From: Codonopsis lanceolata
Taxonomy: Eukaryota; Streptophyta; Magnoliopsida; Asterales; Campanulaceae
DNA: 64,000 bases
Assembly: GCA_013146195.2 (NCBI GenBank)
Contig: CM028378.1
Location: 85,308,295-85,372,294 of the forward strand
Direction of reading: 5' to 3'
How positions within the stretch are numbered: position 1 is the stretch's first letter; the number at the start of each line of letters is the position of its first letter. Below are positions 1 through 10,819 of this stretch, piece after piece. The translations under genes and the position numbers were made by a program. The notes beneath the pieces were generated by a model that was not told the origin of the DNA, searched no databases, and saw only the letters and a list, made by a program, of their open reading frames with translations.

Positions 1-10
1 AGACAACACA

Positions 11-2137
11 TTGTATATTGTGTACTACACCATTCAAACTGCAAAAAGGCTTTGGGAATCTCTCGAAAAAAAATACAAAACCGAAGATGCTGGAACAAAG
101 AAATTATTTGTTGCAAAATTTTTGGATTATAAAATGATTGATTCTAAAACGGTAATGAATCAAGTTGAGGAGATACAAGTTTTGTTGCAAAACATTAAAG
201 CTAAAGGCATGCAATTGAGCGAGTCCTTCCAAATTGCGTGTATAATTGAGAAGTTGCCTCCTTCATGGAGAGATTTCAAAAATTACCTCAAGCACAAAAG
301 CAAGGAAATGTCAATGGAAGACTTGCTTGTTTGTCTTCGTATTGAAGAGGACAATCTTGGTGCAGAAAAGAGAGCCGCTGCACGGAACATGGAAGCAAAG
401 GCTAACATGGTTGAAGACTCCGGGCTTAAGAACAACAAAAGAAAGCGTGATGACTCTTCTAAGAACAAGAAGACAAGTAATGACAACAACAACAAACGCT
501 TCAAGTTCAAAGGGGACTGCTTCAATTGTGGGAAAACCGGTCATCGGGCAAAGGATTGCCGAAGCAAGAAGAAGAAGCCTCCCCAAGCAAACATGACAAA
601 AGTGGACACTCTCTCTACGAGTATTTCCAAAGTAAGTCTGTCTGCTGTTGTATGTGAAGCCAACTTGGTGTCAAGCGTCAAGGATTGGTGGGTGGACACA
701 AGAGCCACTCGTCACATATGTGCCGAACGTGAAGATTTTCTCTATATGGGAAATTCTGCAACCTCCAAGATTGAAGGCATTGGGAAGGTGATATTGAAGT
801 TCACATCGGGAAAGGAGCTTACTCTCAACGATGTAATGGATGTAGCCGACATAAGGAAAAATTTAATTTCTGGTTCATTGCTTAGTAAGAAAGGTTTTAA
901 AGTTGTATTTGAATCTGATAAATTTGTACTTACTAAGGGAGGGATGTATGTTGGGAAAGGATACTTGCTAGATGGCCTGTTTAAGGCAAATGTTGTTGTA
1001 GTGGACAAGAAGTCCACCTATTTGTACCCACAAGCTATTAATAAAATTGATAATTCTATTTACTTGTGCGAGTCTTCTAATTTATGGCATAGTCGCTTGG
1101 GACATGTGAATCGTGCTTCTTTAAGAAAGCTTGTAGGTTTAGGACTTATTCCAAAACTTGATTCAATAAAAGATCACAAATGTGAAATTTGTGTTGAAGC
1201 AAAATTTGCAAAGAAACCTTTTGAATCAATTGAAAGAACTAGCCAACTGTTGGGTTTAATTCATAGCGATTTATGTGACTTAAAATTTGTCCCAACTCGA
1301 GGCGGTAAGAAATACTTTATTACTTTCATTGACGATCAAAGTAGATATTGTTATGTCTATTTGTTAAGTAGTAAAGATGAAGCAATGGATGCTTTCATCA
1401 CTTACAAAAATGAAGTTGAAAATCAACTTGAAAAGTCAATTAAAGTATTAAGGTCCGATAGGAGTGGTGAATATGAATCGATAGAGTCTAGTGACTTATG
1501 TTCCGAATTTGGAATCATTCATCAAACAACCGCACCCTATACTCCGTAGCAAAATGGTATTGCTGAGAGGAAAAATAGAACTTTAAAAGACATGGTTAAT
1601 TGCATTCTTGTAAGTTCTGGTTTACCACAAAACTTGTGGGGGGAAGCAGTGTTGTCTGCTAATTTTGCGTTGAATAGAATTCCACACAAGAAAACTGGAT
1701 CCATACCATATGAACCGTGGAAAGGAAGAAAGCCTTCCTACAAATTCCTCAAAGTGTGGGGGTGCCCAGCAAAGGTTGCCGTTCCACCTCCTAAACTGTC
1801 AAAGTTAGGACTTAAGACCATTGATTGTATATTCATTGGGTATGCAATGAATAGTAGTGCGTACAAAATCTTAGTACATAAATCTGAAATAAATGACATT
1901 CATGTCAATACAATAATTGAATCTCGTGACGCTGAATTTTTTGAGGACATGTTCCCTATGAAAAAGGATATTTGTGAAAATACTCGTAGGAGACCACGTG
2001 AAAGTGCTTCTAAAAATAATAAGGATGCTGAACCAAGAAGAAGCAAAAGAGCTAAAACTGTTAAAACTTTTGGTCCAGATTTTATCTCCAATTTTATGAT
2101 TGAAGATGAGCCTCAATCATTTAAAGAAGCCATGTAG
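11..2137 (+). pseudogene. copia gag-protease-integrase reading frame
   Basis: One frame runs from 11 to 2137 with a single internal TAG at 1547-1549. That TAG sits where copia integrases read YTPQQNG, so it is probably a CAG to TAG nonsense change. Residues about 1-110 are the gag core. A CCHC knuckle, CFNCGKTGHRAKDC, lies near residue 170. The protease active site reads DTRATRH where the family has D-S/T-G-A, so the catalytic loop glycine is Arg and the enzyme is probably inactive. Integrase follows, with the GAG-pre-integrase zinc-binding part (LWHSRLGH, CEIC) and the core (IHSDLCD, FITFIDDQSRY). The frame ends at 2135-2137, where the second copy reads on, so that final stop may be a sequence error. 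Confidence 0.85.
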
Positions 2138-3956
2138 GCTCAGAATCTACATTACGGAAAGAAGGCGTAAATAGTGAAATTGAATCCATTTTAAGCAACA
2201 ACACTTGGCAAGTAGTTGATCTTCCAAAAGGTTATAAACCAATAGGATGCAAATGGATTTTCAAAAAGAAACTAAAACCAGATGGTTCCGTGGATAAATA
2301 TAAGGCTCGTCTTGTAGCTAAAGGATATCGTCAAAAGGAAGGGTTTGATTTCTTTGACACATATTCTCCTGTTACGAGTACTTCAATTCGAATCTTAATA
2401 GCCATTGCCGCATTATATAAATTGCGGATACATCAAATGGATGTGAAACGCATTTTAAATGGTGATTTGAATGAAGAAATTTACATGGAACAACCCGAAG
2501 ACTTCAAAGTAAAAGGACAAGAGCACAAGGTGTGCAAGCTTGTTAAGTCCTTGTATGGTTTGAAGCAAGCTCCTAAACAATGGCATGAGAAATTTGACAA
2601 TGTCATGACTAGGAATGGTTTTATCACAAATGAATGTGATAAGTGTGTATACTCAAAGAAATTTTGTAACACATATGTATTTGTTTGTTTATATGTAGAT
2701 GACATGCTCATATTTGGTCATGACATTGAGGTTATAAACAAAACAAAGAAAATTTTCACCAATAACTTTGATATGAAAGATATGGGTGAAGCGAGATGTA
2801 ATCTTGGGAATGAAAGTTTCTAAAACTTCAATGGAATTAATTTATCTCAAACACATTATGTGGATAAAATGATTGAGATTTAATTCTCATGGTATTAAAG
2901 AGACTAATAATCCTTTTTTACCCCATATAGTTCTTCACAAGAATCTTGGGAATCTTGAAACAACAATTAGAGTATTCCCAAATCATTGGAAGCCTAATGT
3001 ACTTGATGCGGGTGCATTGTGAGGCCGGATATAACTTCTGTTGTAAGTAAGCTAAGTCGTTTACTAGCAATCCTAATAATGAACATTGGAATGCATTGTT
3101 AAGAGTATTAGGATACATAAAGCGAACTAGAGTATTCATTGCACTATAGCAATTATCCTCCGGTAGTTGAAGGATATAGTGATGCAAATTGGATATCTGA
3201 TACAGATGAATCCAAGTCTACTAGTGGCTATGTATTTACTCTCGGTGGAGGTGCCATATCTTGGAAATCTTCTAAGCAAACTTGTATAGCTCGATCAACG
3301 ATGGAATCGAGTTTATTGCTTTAGATAAAGGTTGGAGAAGAAGCCGAATGGCTTAGACACTTCTTAGAAGATATTCCTCATGGCCAAAACTTACGTCGGT
3401 ACTGCTATATGTATACATTGTGATAATCAAGCGACTATAGCTAGCGGAAAATTTTATATATAACGGAAAATCTCGACACATACGTCGTAGACATAACAGA
3501 TTAGGGAGTTACTCTCAAGCGGAACAATTTCAATTGATTTCGTGCGATCAAAGGATAACCTTGCGGATCCATTTACTAAAGGTTTATCTAAAGAGAGAAT
3601 AAAATGTGCATCGAAAGAAATGGGGCTAAAGCCTAAACAAATCTAAGTCAACTTGACGGAAACCTAACACATTGGAGATCCCAGGACTAGGTTGATAGGA
3701 AAACTAGTCATGATTGATTTAGAAAAAGCACTTGAAGTTTATCTTCATCCCATTTCTATAATGAAAAGTCTGCCTACAAAATGGTAGAGGTTAAGCTATT
3801 GCTTTTAATGATGACTATATCTTGTAAATTAGTACAAGTGGGGTAATGTAGGATACTCTTTATAGCACATCACCTATGTAAGTGTGAGCATTGGCCGGTT
3901 CGTTGAGAAATTTTCTTAGGCAAATTCTCTAAAGCACTCGTAGAACCAAGAAAGTT
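1810..3956 (+). repeat. segment duplicated across the gap (partner 4057-6216)
   Basis: The first bases after the gap (4057 on) match 1810 on. The last bases before the gap (ending GAACCAAGAAAGTT at 3956) match those ending at 6216. The two segments are collinear along about 2.15 kb and differ by many small indels. A repeat that starts exactly at one contig edge and ends exactly at the other is what two unmerged overlapping contigs would give. I therefore read it as an assembly artefact and not a biological tandem. Confidence 0.8.
2138..3646 (+). pseudogene. copia reverse transcriptase-RNase H, noisy left copy
   Basis: The sequence follows the RT and RNase H of the right copy (4346-5898) but is broken by many 1-5 base indels into short frames. 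The RT pieces include YKARLVAKGYRQKEGFDF and the catalytic CLYVDDMLIFGHD. The RNase H piece includes EGYSDANWISDTDESKSTSG. Near the end this copy reads V-R-S-K-D-N (CGA), where the right copy has TGA. The indels fall mostly at or beside CTG or CAG in the right copy, which suggests read error. Neither copy should be treated as the true allele without reads. Confidence 0.75.
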
Positions 3957-4056
3957 NNNNNNNNNNNNNNNNNNNNNNNNNNNNNNNNNNNNNNNNNNNN
4001 NNNNNNNNNNNNNNNNNNNNNNNNNNNNNNNNNNNNNNNNNNNNNNNNNNNNNNNN
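3957..4056. other. assembly gap, 100 N
   Basis: Exactly 100 undetermined bases, the conventional placeholder for a gap of unknown size. The flanks overlap in sequence, so the real gap size is probably negative. Confidence 0.99.
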
Positions 4057-4345
4057 ACTTAAGACCATTGATTGTATATTCATTGGGTATGCAATGAATA
4101 GTAGTGCTCTGAGAATCTTAGTACATAAATCTGAAATAAATGACATTCATGTCAATACAATAATTGAATCTCGTGATTTTGAATTTTTTTGAGGACATGT
4201 TCCCTATGAAAAAGGATATTTGTGAAAATACGCCTAAGAGACCACGTGAAAGTGCTTCGAAAATAATAAGGATCTTGAACCAGAAGAAGCAAAAGAGCTA
4301 AAACTAATTGCTAAAACTTTTGGTCCAGATTTTATCTCCAATTTT

Positions 4346-5898
4346 ATGATTGAAGATGAGCCTCAATCATTTAAAGAAGCCATGGACAGCTCAGAATCTA
4401 CATTCTGGAAAGAAGCTGTAAATAGTGAAATTGAATCCATTTTAAGCAACAACACTTGGCAAGTAGTTGATCTTCCAAAAGGTTCTAAACCAATAGGATG
4501 CAAATGGATTTTCAAAAAGAAACTAAGACCAGATGGTTCCGTGGATAAATATAAGGCTCGTCTTGTAGCTAAAGGATATCGTCAAAAGGAAGGGTTTGAT
4601 TTCTTTGACACATATTCTCCTGTTACCAGAATTACTTCAATTCGAATCTTAATAGCCATTGCCGCATTATATAAATTGCAGATACATCAAATGGATGTGA
4701 AAACTGCATTTTTAAATGGTGATTTGAATGAAGAAATTTACATGGAACAACCCGAAGGCTTCAAAGTAAAAGGACAAGAGCACAAGGTGTGCAAGCTTGT
4801 TAAGTCCTTGTATGGTTTGAAGCAAGCTCCTAAACAATGGCATGAGAAATTTGACAATGTCATGACTAGGAATGGTTTTATCACAAATGAATGTGATAAG
4901 TGTGTATACTCAAAGAAATTTTGTAACACATATGTATTTGTTTGTTTATATGTAGATGACATGCTCATATTTGGTCATGACATTGAGGTTATAAACAAAA
5001 CAAAGAAAATTTTCACCAATAACTTTGATATTAAAGATATGGGTGAAGCAGATGTAATCTTGGGAATGAAAGTTTCTAAAACTTCCAATGGAATTAATTT
5101 ATCTCAAACACATTATGTGGATAAAATGATTGAGAGATTTAATTCTCATGGTATTAAAGAGACTAATAATCCTTTTTTGCCCCATATAGTTCTTCACAAG
5201 AATACTGGGAATGCGAAACAACAATTAGAGTATTCCCAAATCATTGGAAGCCTAATGTACTTGATGCAAAGCACAAGTGGATATAGCTTACCGTAAGTAA
5301 GCTAAGTCGTTTTACTAGCAATCCTAATAATGAACATTGGAATGCATTGTTAAGAGTATTAGGATACATAAAAAGAACTAGAGAGTATTCATTGCACTAT
5401 AGCAATTATCCTCCGGTAGTTGAAGGATATAGTGATGCAAATTGGATATCTGATACAGATGAATCCAAGTCTACTAGTGGCTATGTATTTACTCTCGGTG
5501 GAGGTGCCATATCTTGGAAATCTTCTAAGCAAACTTGTATAGCTCGATCAACGATGGAATCTGAGTTTATTGCTTTAGATAAAGCTGGAGAAGAAGCCGA
5601 ATGGCTTAGACACTTCTTAGAAGATATTCCTCTATGGCCAAAACCCGTGCCTGCTATATGTATACATTGTGATAATCAAGCAGCTATAGCTAGGGCGGAA
5701 AATTTTATATATAACGGAAAATCTCGACAAATACGTCGTAGACATAACACCGTTAGACAGTTACTCTCAAACGGAACAATTTCAATTGATTTCGTGTGAT
5801 CAAAGGATAACCTTGCGGATCCATTTACTAAAGGTTTATCTAAAGAGAGAATAAAATGTGCATCGAAAGAAATGGGGCTAAAGCCTAAACAAATCTAA
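4346..5898 (+). pseudogene. copia reverse transcriptase-RNase H, cleaner right copy
   Basis: The cleanest copy of the copia RT/RNase H. Bases 4057-4345 just upstream hold the integrase tail with frameshifts. The RT runs from about 4400 to 5280 with WIFKKKLRPDGSVDKYKARL, HQMDVKTAFLNGDLNEEIYM and the catalytic CLYVDDMLIFGHD. The frame then ends at 5296 and resumes at 5347 with the RNase H (GYSDANWISD, ICIHCDNQAAI). A TGA at 5797-5799 precedes the normal tail SKDNLADPFTKGLSKERI, which ends at the TAA at 5896-5898. The other copy has CGA at that TGA. The product would act in cytoplasmic virus-like particles. Confidence 0.85.
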
Positions 5899-6460
5899 GT
5901 CAACTTGACGGAAACCTAACCTGGCGACTGGAGATCCCACGGACTAGGTTCAATAGGAAAACTAGTCATGATTGATTTGAGAAAAGCACTTGGAAGTTTA
6001 TCTTCATCCCATTTCTATAATGCAAAAGTGCTGCCTACAATATGGTAGAGGTTAAGCTATTGCTTTTAATGATGACTATATCTTGTAAATTAGTACAAGT
6101 GGGGTAATGTAGGATACTCTTTATAGCACATCACCTATGTAAGTGTGAACGTGGCCAGTTCGTTGAGAAATTTTCTTAGGCAAATTCTCTAAAGCACTCG
6201 TAGAACCAAGAAAGTTCAGGGCCGAAATAATGAACACAATAGAGAACCAAAATCTGATATGAAAATTTAATGTGTTTGGTCTATTGTTTAAACTTACAAT
6301 AATGCCTGACAGTTCAATACGTTACGTACACTGATCAGCCAAGTAAGTTCGATAGATTCTTACTAAAGAAGGTTCAAAGCGAAAGCCACCTATTTTGATG
6401 CATTGATTTTCAGCTATGCTCTTCTTCTTCTTTCTTTTCCATGTCGACTTCTTCCATTCA

Positions 6461-6470
6461 TGTGGGGGAT
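6461..6470 (+). promoter_or_regulatory. polypurine tract of the copia element
   Basis: TGTGGGGGAT lies directly before the TGTTGGAATA start of the 3' LTR. This is the usual plus-strand priming site layout of plant copia elements. Confidence 0.75.
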
Positions 6471-7314
6471 TGTTGGAATATTCGGGGTAAATATGTATGG
6501 GTGAATGGTTAAGTCACCACAAAATAGTCTAAACCCACATTGGATATATACTAGAAAGTATCCTAGTTTATATAATGGGAGATTATGGAGAGTGACATTT
6601 AAGTTACATACCATGTAGCCATGTCTTGCGCACTAGCTAGCTTTGCTAGCCGTTGGTTGGACAAACGCTCACGCCCATGCACTCGCTAGAGCCCGTGCAC
6701 GTGCACGTCACAAAGTTCGCATTGGGCGCTTTCGGGGCGCACTTTGCACTTTGCCCGTGCCCATCGTCGCGAAGGAGCGATTGGAGCCTTTCTGTTTTAT
6801 ATAGGAAGGCGAAAGAGCGTGTTCTTGAACCAACACACCGGAGTGGTGGGCGGCGGTTGGGGTCGAACAGTCGCCCCGATCTTTGGGCGCCACAGCGATC
6901 TTGAGTGGGCAGCCGTCACTCAAACAGATACGTCTAGGTTCACTGAACATGCCACAGGTTGCATCCTTTGTGAACAGACTCGACCAAGGCTATATAAAGA
7001 CCCCTCTTCCAGTCATTCAGGTCATCGAAATCCAACTACATTCTCTCAATTTAAACATCCGAAAAATCATAAGTGTTTTACTAAAGAAATCAAGTTTTCT
7101 TTTACTCCTTTTTTTCCTTCTCCCGTTTTGTGAAAGATTGAAGAGCAAGTCAGCTACATTGGTTCGTCCGTCAAAGGTTAGTAAGTGCAAGTCTAACTTT
7201 TTGGAAGAAACGTTGTATCTTGGGAGACAATTGCCAAACCATCTGTTTGCACCGTTACGGAGGCAATATTTGTCTTAAGGAGATTTGCCTCGGCATACCT
7301 CGTTTCATACTTCA
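6471..7314 (+). repeat. copia 3' LTR
   Basis: It starts TGTTGGAATATT just after the polypurine tract. A good TATA box lies at 6991-6998, so U3 is about 520 bp and R/U5 about 300 bp. U3 is GC-richer than its surroundings and holds dyads: GCTAGC repeats near 6638-6652 and a 14-bp palindrome CGTGCACGTGCACG at 6694-6707 with a G-box CACGTG core. The right end is inferred, because from about 7315 the minus strand reads as CACTA coding sequence. No partner LTR is available to confirm the boundary. Confidence 0.65.
6991..6998 (+). promoter_or_regulatory. TATA box of the copia LTR promoter
   Basis: TATATAAA is followed by AGACCCCTCTTCC. It lies about 520 bp into the LTR, as expected for a core promoter with R starting some 25-35 bp downstream. 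Confidence 0.6.
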
Positions 7315-7723
7315 TCTAGAAATCTACTTTGAAGATACTAAGACAATCAAAATTATTTGAAACAAAATCATCCTTTAGTCCTTCATTAACTTCCCTCCAA
7401 CTATCACTAGTGACTGGTACCATGTCTCGTACCAATGCACCCAATTATAAAGATAACCACACATAGTATAAACCTATAGATTGTCCTCTTCCATTAAATT
7501 CTACCTCTACTAGATCATTAGGAGTTAAGCTCACTTTTCTCATCTTTGTTAGACCTCTTGTCCTCTTTCCTGGTCTTTCCTCTTCTTCAATGGATTGATT
7601 AGGCACTTCATTTGATATAGAAGGCCCGTGAGAAGGCATTCTTTGGGCAGTAGAATTATTTTGGGAGGGTGAGGGATTAGAGCCTCTTTCAGAAATCCTT
7701 AAGGCCTCATTTCCCTGTTGTTC
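7315..7723 (-). pseudogene. CACTA second gene (Transposase_24/TNPA-like), one exon
   Basis: On the minus strand a splice acceptor ATATAG at 7724-7729 opens an exon reading EQQGNEALRISERG and then RTRGLTKMRK and LVEVEFNGRGQSIG. These are the hallmark strings of the N-terminal half of Transposase_24 proteins. An in-frame TAA follows LYYVWLSL. The same frame then continues as LGALVRDMVPVTSDSWREV, which matches the next block of the family, so the gene carries a nonsense codon. The frame stops at 7315-7317, at the junction with the copia LTR. In the family this protein is a DNA-binding partner of the transposase. This copy is broken. Confidence 0.65.
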
Positions 7724-8064
7724 CTATATTGAAATGACTGTTAGATTTAATTGTTTGGAGCGCTTCTTCCCTTGTTTTGAACTCTACATAATTCAAATAT
7801 CAAATATCAAGTTAGTAAACACATTTTTTTTGGTAAGTAGATAACATGAATATGAAAGTTTAAGTTGATCTAGTCAAGTCTTACATCAGCTTTTTCATTC
7901 GCCATAGCAATGATGATGAGAAATCGAGGTCAAGTTAGCTAAAGATCCACCTGTTAGTTAAAGAAAATTTTCAAGTATTAAATATTGTATATATGACATT
8001 TACTATAAACAACATACTCATGAAAAAGAAAACAATATACTCATAATAAAGAAACATTTATTAA

Positions 8065-8380
8065 GTGCATGTTTGGTGGAGCGTTTTGGTCAAAACGCTG
8101 GTAAAAAACGCAGGATTTTCTCTTTAAAAGTGTTTCAATGCAGCGTTTTAAAACGCAGCGTTTTTTTTAAAAACATGGAGCGTTTTAAAATGCTACAATT
8201 TGTAGCGTTTTAAAAATATGCTACGTTTACAACTACTTTGTTTATGAAAAATAGCGTTTTGAAATAGTTTTCCAAACGTGTTTACAAAAATAAAACTGCG
8301 TTTTGAAAATGCTACGTTTTGAAAATGCTGCGTTTTGAAAATGCTGCGTTTTGAAAATGTTGCGTTTTCCAAATGAGGCC
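8065..8380. mobile_element. MITE, PIF/Harbinger (Tourist)-like
   Basis: A 316-bp non-coding block interrupts the end of the CACTA-1 DUF4216 frame. It is flanked by TAA on both sides (8062-8064 and 8381-8383). The ends GTGCATGTTTGG and CCAAATGAGGCC are imperfect inverted repeats resembling the GGCCTGTTTGG type ends of Harbinger MITEs. The inside is filled with variants of AGCGTTTT and AAAACGC on both strands, so much of it could fold back on itself. Removing it restores the host reading frame to a stop about nine codons later. Confidence 0.7.
8297..8370. repeat. 16-bp tandem repeat inside the MITE
   Basis: Four near-identical units of TGCGTTTTGAAAATGC are followed by a partial fifth, ending at the MITE terminal repeat. 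Subterminal arrays of this type are common in MITEs. Confidence 0.85.
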
Positions 8381-8383
8381 TAA

Positions 8384-10819
8384 TTTTACAAATATTCCGT
8401 CGCAACCCACCCTTGCACAACTACCATATGGGTCGTCCATGGTTAGATCAAGCAAAGTTGCATCTAGTAGATTATAGGATGATTCATCCTCCTCATCAGG
8501 CTCATCATCGTAGATTTCCAACTCGTGGTAGCCTCTCGGTGGTGGCCTCACTATGACTTGCCAATTGGAGAATTTGTTTTCTCTCCAATTGAACACTTGG
8601 GAGGCTTGTGTTGCTAGTATAAAAGGATCTCCTTTAAATTGATCTTGAAATTGGTCAAAGTTGACTAATCTAAATCTATCTTCAACCTTCACTCCACAAT
8701 AAATATTTGCCCAGTCGCACTTAAATAAAGGGATTTGGAAAACAAGATAGTCCAACACAATAATGTCACGCAAGATCCCATAATGACCTATTATATTGCT
8801 ACTAGATTGTTCATTGTCATTTGATGCAGATCTACGAATCGTAGTTGCTTCGAGTGAAACACCACTATTTTGTGTGGACTTTTCAGTGGCCTTTGTGCAA
8901 AATGGACGACCATTTATAATAAAGCATGAGTAGGAGAGTGCTTGCTTTCTAGGTCCATACAAAATCCACTTTATTACTTCAGAAACATTACCGGTAGTCA
9001 TGTCGAGTTTAACCTATACATGTATTCAAAACAAGAATGTGTGTATTCATGATACATAAACTAACCTATTGTGTAATAAAATAAACCAAAGTGTTAAAAA
9101 CCTTATCCATAAACCAATTAGAGAAAGTCTCTAAATGCTTCTTTGAAAGCTCTTCATCAGAGAGATTATCATGTAACATCTTCAACTCTTCCATACGCAT
9201 CCTAAAAGAAAGAAAGAGTGAAAAAATTCATGATGAAGAAACTGGACAAAATTTTGTTTAACTTAAACTTACTCTTCATATGGTTCCACTTCTGCCGTAT
9301 TAAACTACACATATCGATGAGCATTCTGCATGTCTTCATTAGACAATATAGTATGCTCTCCTTTAGAAATCGGTCGTCCCTCGAACGTTTTTTCATCTTG
9401 AGAGTCCTCATTATTATTATGTGTTTCACCAATTTCATAAGCTTTCTTGATATATTCCCTGTCATGCACTCTTCGGCAAGATAGCATTCACATATGCATC
9501 CTTCAGGACATGCACGATTTCTAATAGAGTCCTTACATGTCTTCATAAATCTAAAATAGATCGAATAAAAAGGTGAAGACAAACTACTAAGGGTACTGAA
9601 AAATAATGTTTGATGAACGAATAGAATAGGAATACCTTTCAAATGGATACATCCAATGAAATTGATTTGGTCCACAATAATGTGTTTCCCATCCTAAATG
9701 TATTGGCAAGTGCATCATTATGTCGAAGAAGGAAGGAGGAAAATATCTTTCAAGCATGCACAATGTCTCAACAATTTCTTCTTCCACAACTTCTAGCTTT
9801 TCTATATCAAGCACTCTTTGACTTATACTGTTGAAAAATTAACATAGTCGAAATATCGCATTTCTTGTCCCTTCAGGTAAAATTCCTCTCAATGCGACGG
9901 ACAATAATTGTTGCATTAAAACATGGTAATCATGGGACTTGACACTGAATAACTTGTCATCCTGCGCAAAACAGTTTGCAATATTTGAGTTGTACCCGTC
10001 TGGAACCTTCAAATTTCTTGGTCGCCAATAAAAGGTCTCCATCTCTGAGCTTGTTAACATATGTTGTGCCAGTGGAAGGAAGATCTTATTACTTTGTTCA
10101 ACCCTTGGGAACAAATCTGACCTAATTCCCATATTTTCCAAGTCTTTACAAGCATTAAGGTCATCCTTTGATTTTCCTTTTATATCAAGAAAAGTGCAAA
10201 CTAAACTCTCACTGTAATTCTTTTCAACATGCATCAAATCCAAACAGTGACGGACCGAAAGATACTGAATCAAGACAAAGACATAACATTATTAACTAAT
10301 AAACTCTACAATTTTATTCAAGTATTATTAAAGTTCAAAAAATGGGTTACCTCGTAATAAGGTAACTAAAAAAAATTGGCTTCTTCTTCAACATGAGGCC
10401 CATGATCGAGACTTTCTTTCTTTTATTCTTACTCTTCCTCTTCTTGTGGCCCTTAGCTTTTTCCCTTCCTTTTCTTGTTTCTTCCTCATTGCCCATTTCC
10501 TCCCCTTTTCCAAAATCATTTTTAATATCACTAACAACTTTTAAAACATCAGAACCAGTCAATATTGGAGGCTTCCCCCTCGTCTCAAGGGTTCCATCAA
10601 AGCAACTCTTCTTTTTTCGATAAGGATGATTGGATGCAAGGAACTGTCGATGACCATGTATGCACAATTGTTGTTGTAAGGCAGCCATATTGAACAAGTG
10701 TTAACACCACAAATAGGTCACGCTACCTTACCCTTTGTAGTACATCCAGCCAAATTTCCATAAGCTGGGAAATCATTAATTGTCCACATGAGAATGGCCC
10801 CCAAATTGAACATGATCTT
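8384..10819 (-). pseudogene. CACTA TNP2-type transposase (C-terminal two thirds)
   Basis: Reading leftward: WTINDFPAYG and GHRQFLASNHPYRKKK (Transposase_21) to 10351; a GT-AG intron at 10265-10350; then VRHCLDLMHVEKN and the DUF4218 part (YFPPSFFDIMMHLPIHL, WMYPFER) to 9636. An intron follows at 9551-9635, then CPEGCICECYLAEE, then a short exon (EELSKKHLETFSNWF, about 9105-9205), then DUF4216 (IIVLDYLVFQIPLFKCDW, GDPFILATQ) with an acidic tail. Only one clear nonsense codon breaks DUF4218 (TAA near 9839). A Lys/Glu-rich stretch of about 40 residues before the first intron is absent from CACTA-2. The enzyme would bind and cut element ends in the nucleus. Its N-terminal half is missing here. 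Confidence 0.85.

Larger units (their letters stand above)
1..7314 (+). mobile_element. Ty1/copia LTR retrotransposon, 5' end outside window
   Basis: Seen in order: gag with a zinc knuckle, protease, integrase, reverse transcriptase, RNase H, a polypurine tract and a 3' LTR. This order, with integrase before RT, defines Ty1/copia. The 5' LTR and the start of gag lie before base 1. The element is interrupted by a 100-N gap, and the integrase-tail to 3'-untranslated part appears twice around that gap. One true element probably consists of 1-1810 joined to 4057-7314. Its right edge abuts coding sequence of a CACTA second gene, so it was inserted into that transposon. The 3' LTR end (about 7314) is set by where the CACTA homology resumes, and I could not identify a target duplication. 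Confidence 0.85.
7315..10819 (-). mobile_element. CACTA (En/Spm) transposon, copy 1, truncated
   Basis: The minus strand encodes the 3' two thirds of a TNP2-type transposase followed by an exon of a Transposase_24 (TNPA-like) second gene. This is the two-gene layout of plant CACTA elements. It is cut at 10820 by an Athila-like LTR and at about 7314 by the copia LTR. The upstream half of the transposase is not found elsewhere in the window. CACTA terminal repeats are not seen because both ends are missing. A MITE has landed inside it. Confidence 0.85.

Noticed and set aside
11..1549. Protease DTRATRH as a functional variant
   Set aside because: Loss of the catalytic-loop glycine is more simply a decay mutation or a read error in an already stop-containing frame.
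10393..10623. 76-codon plus-strand Phe/Leu-rich ORF
   Set aside because: Antisense shadow of the Lys/Glu-rich stretch of the CACTA-1 transposase on the minus strand.
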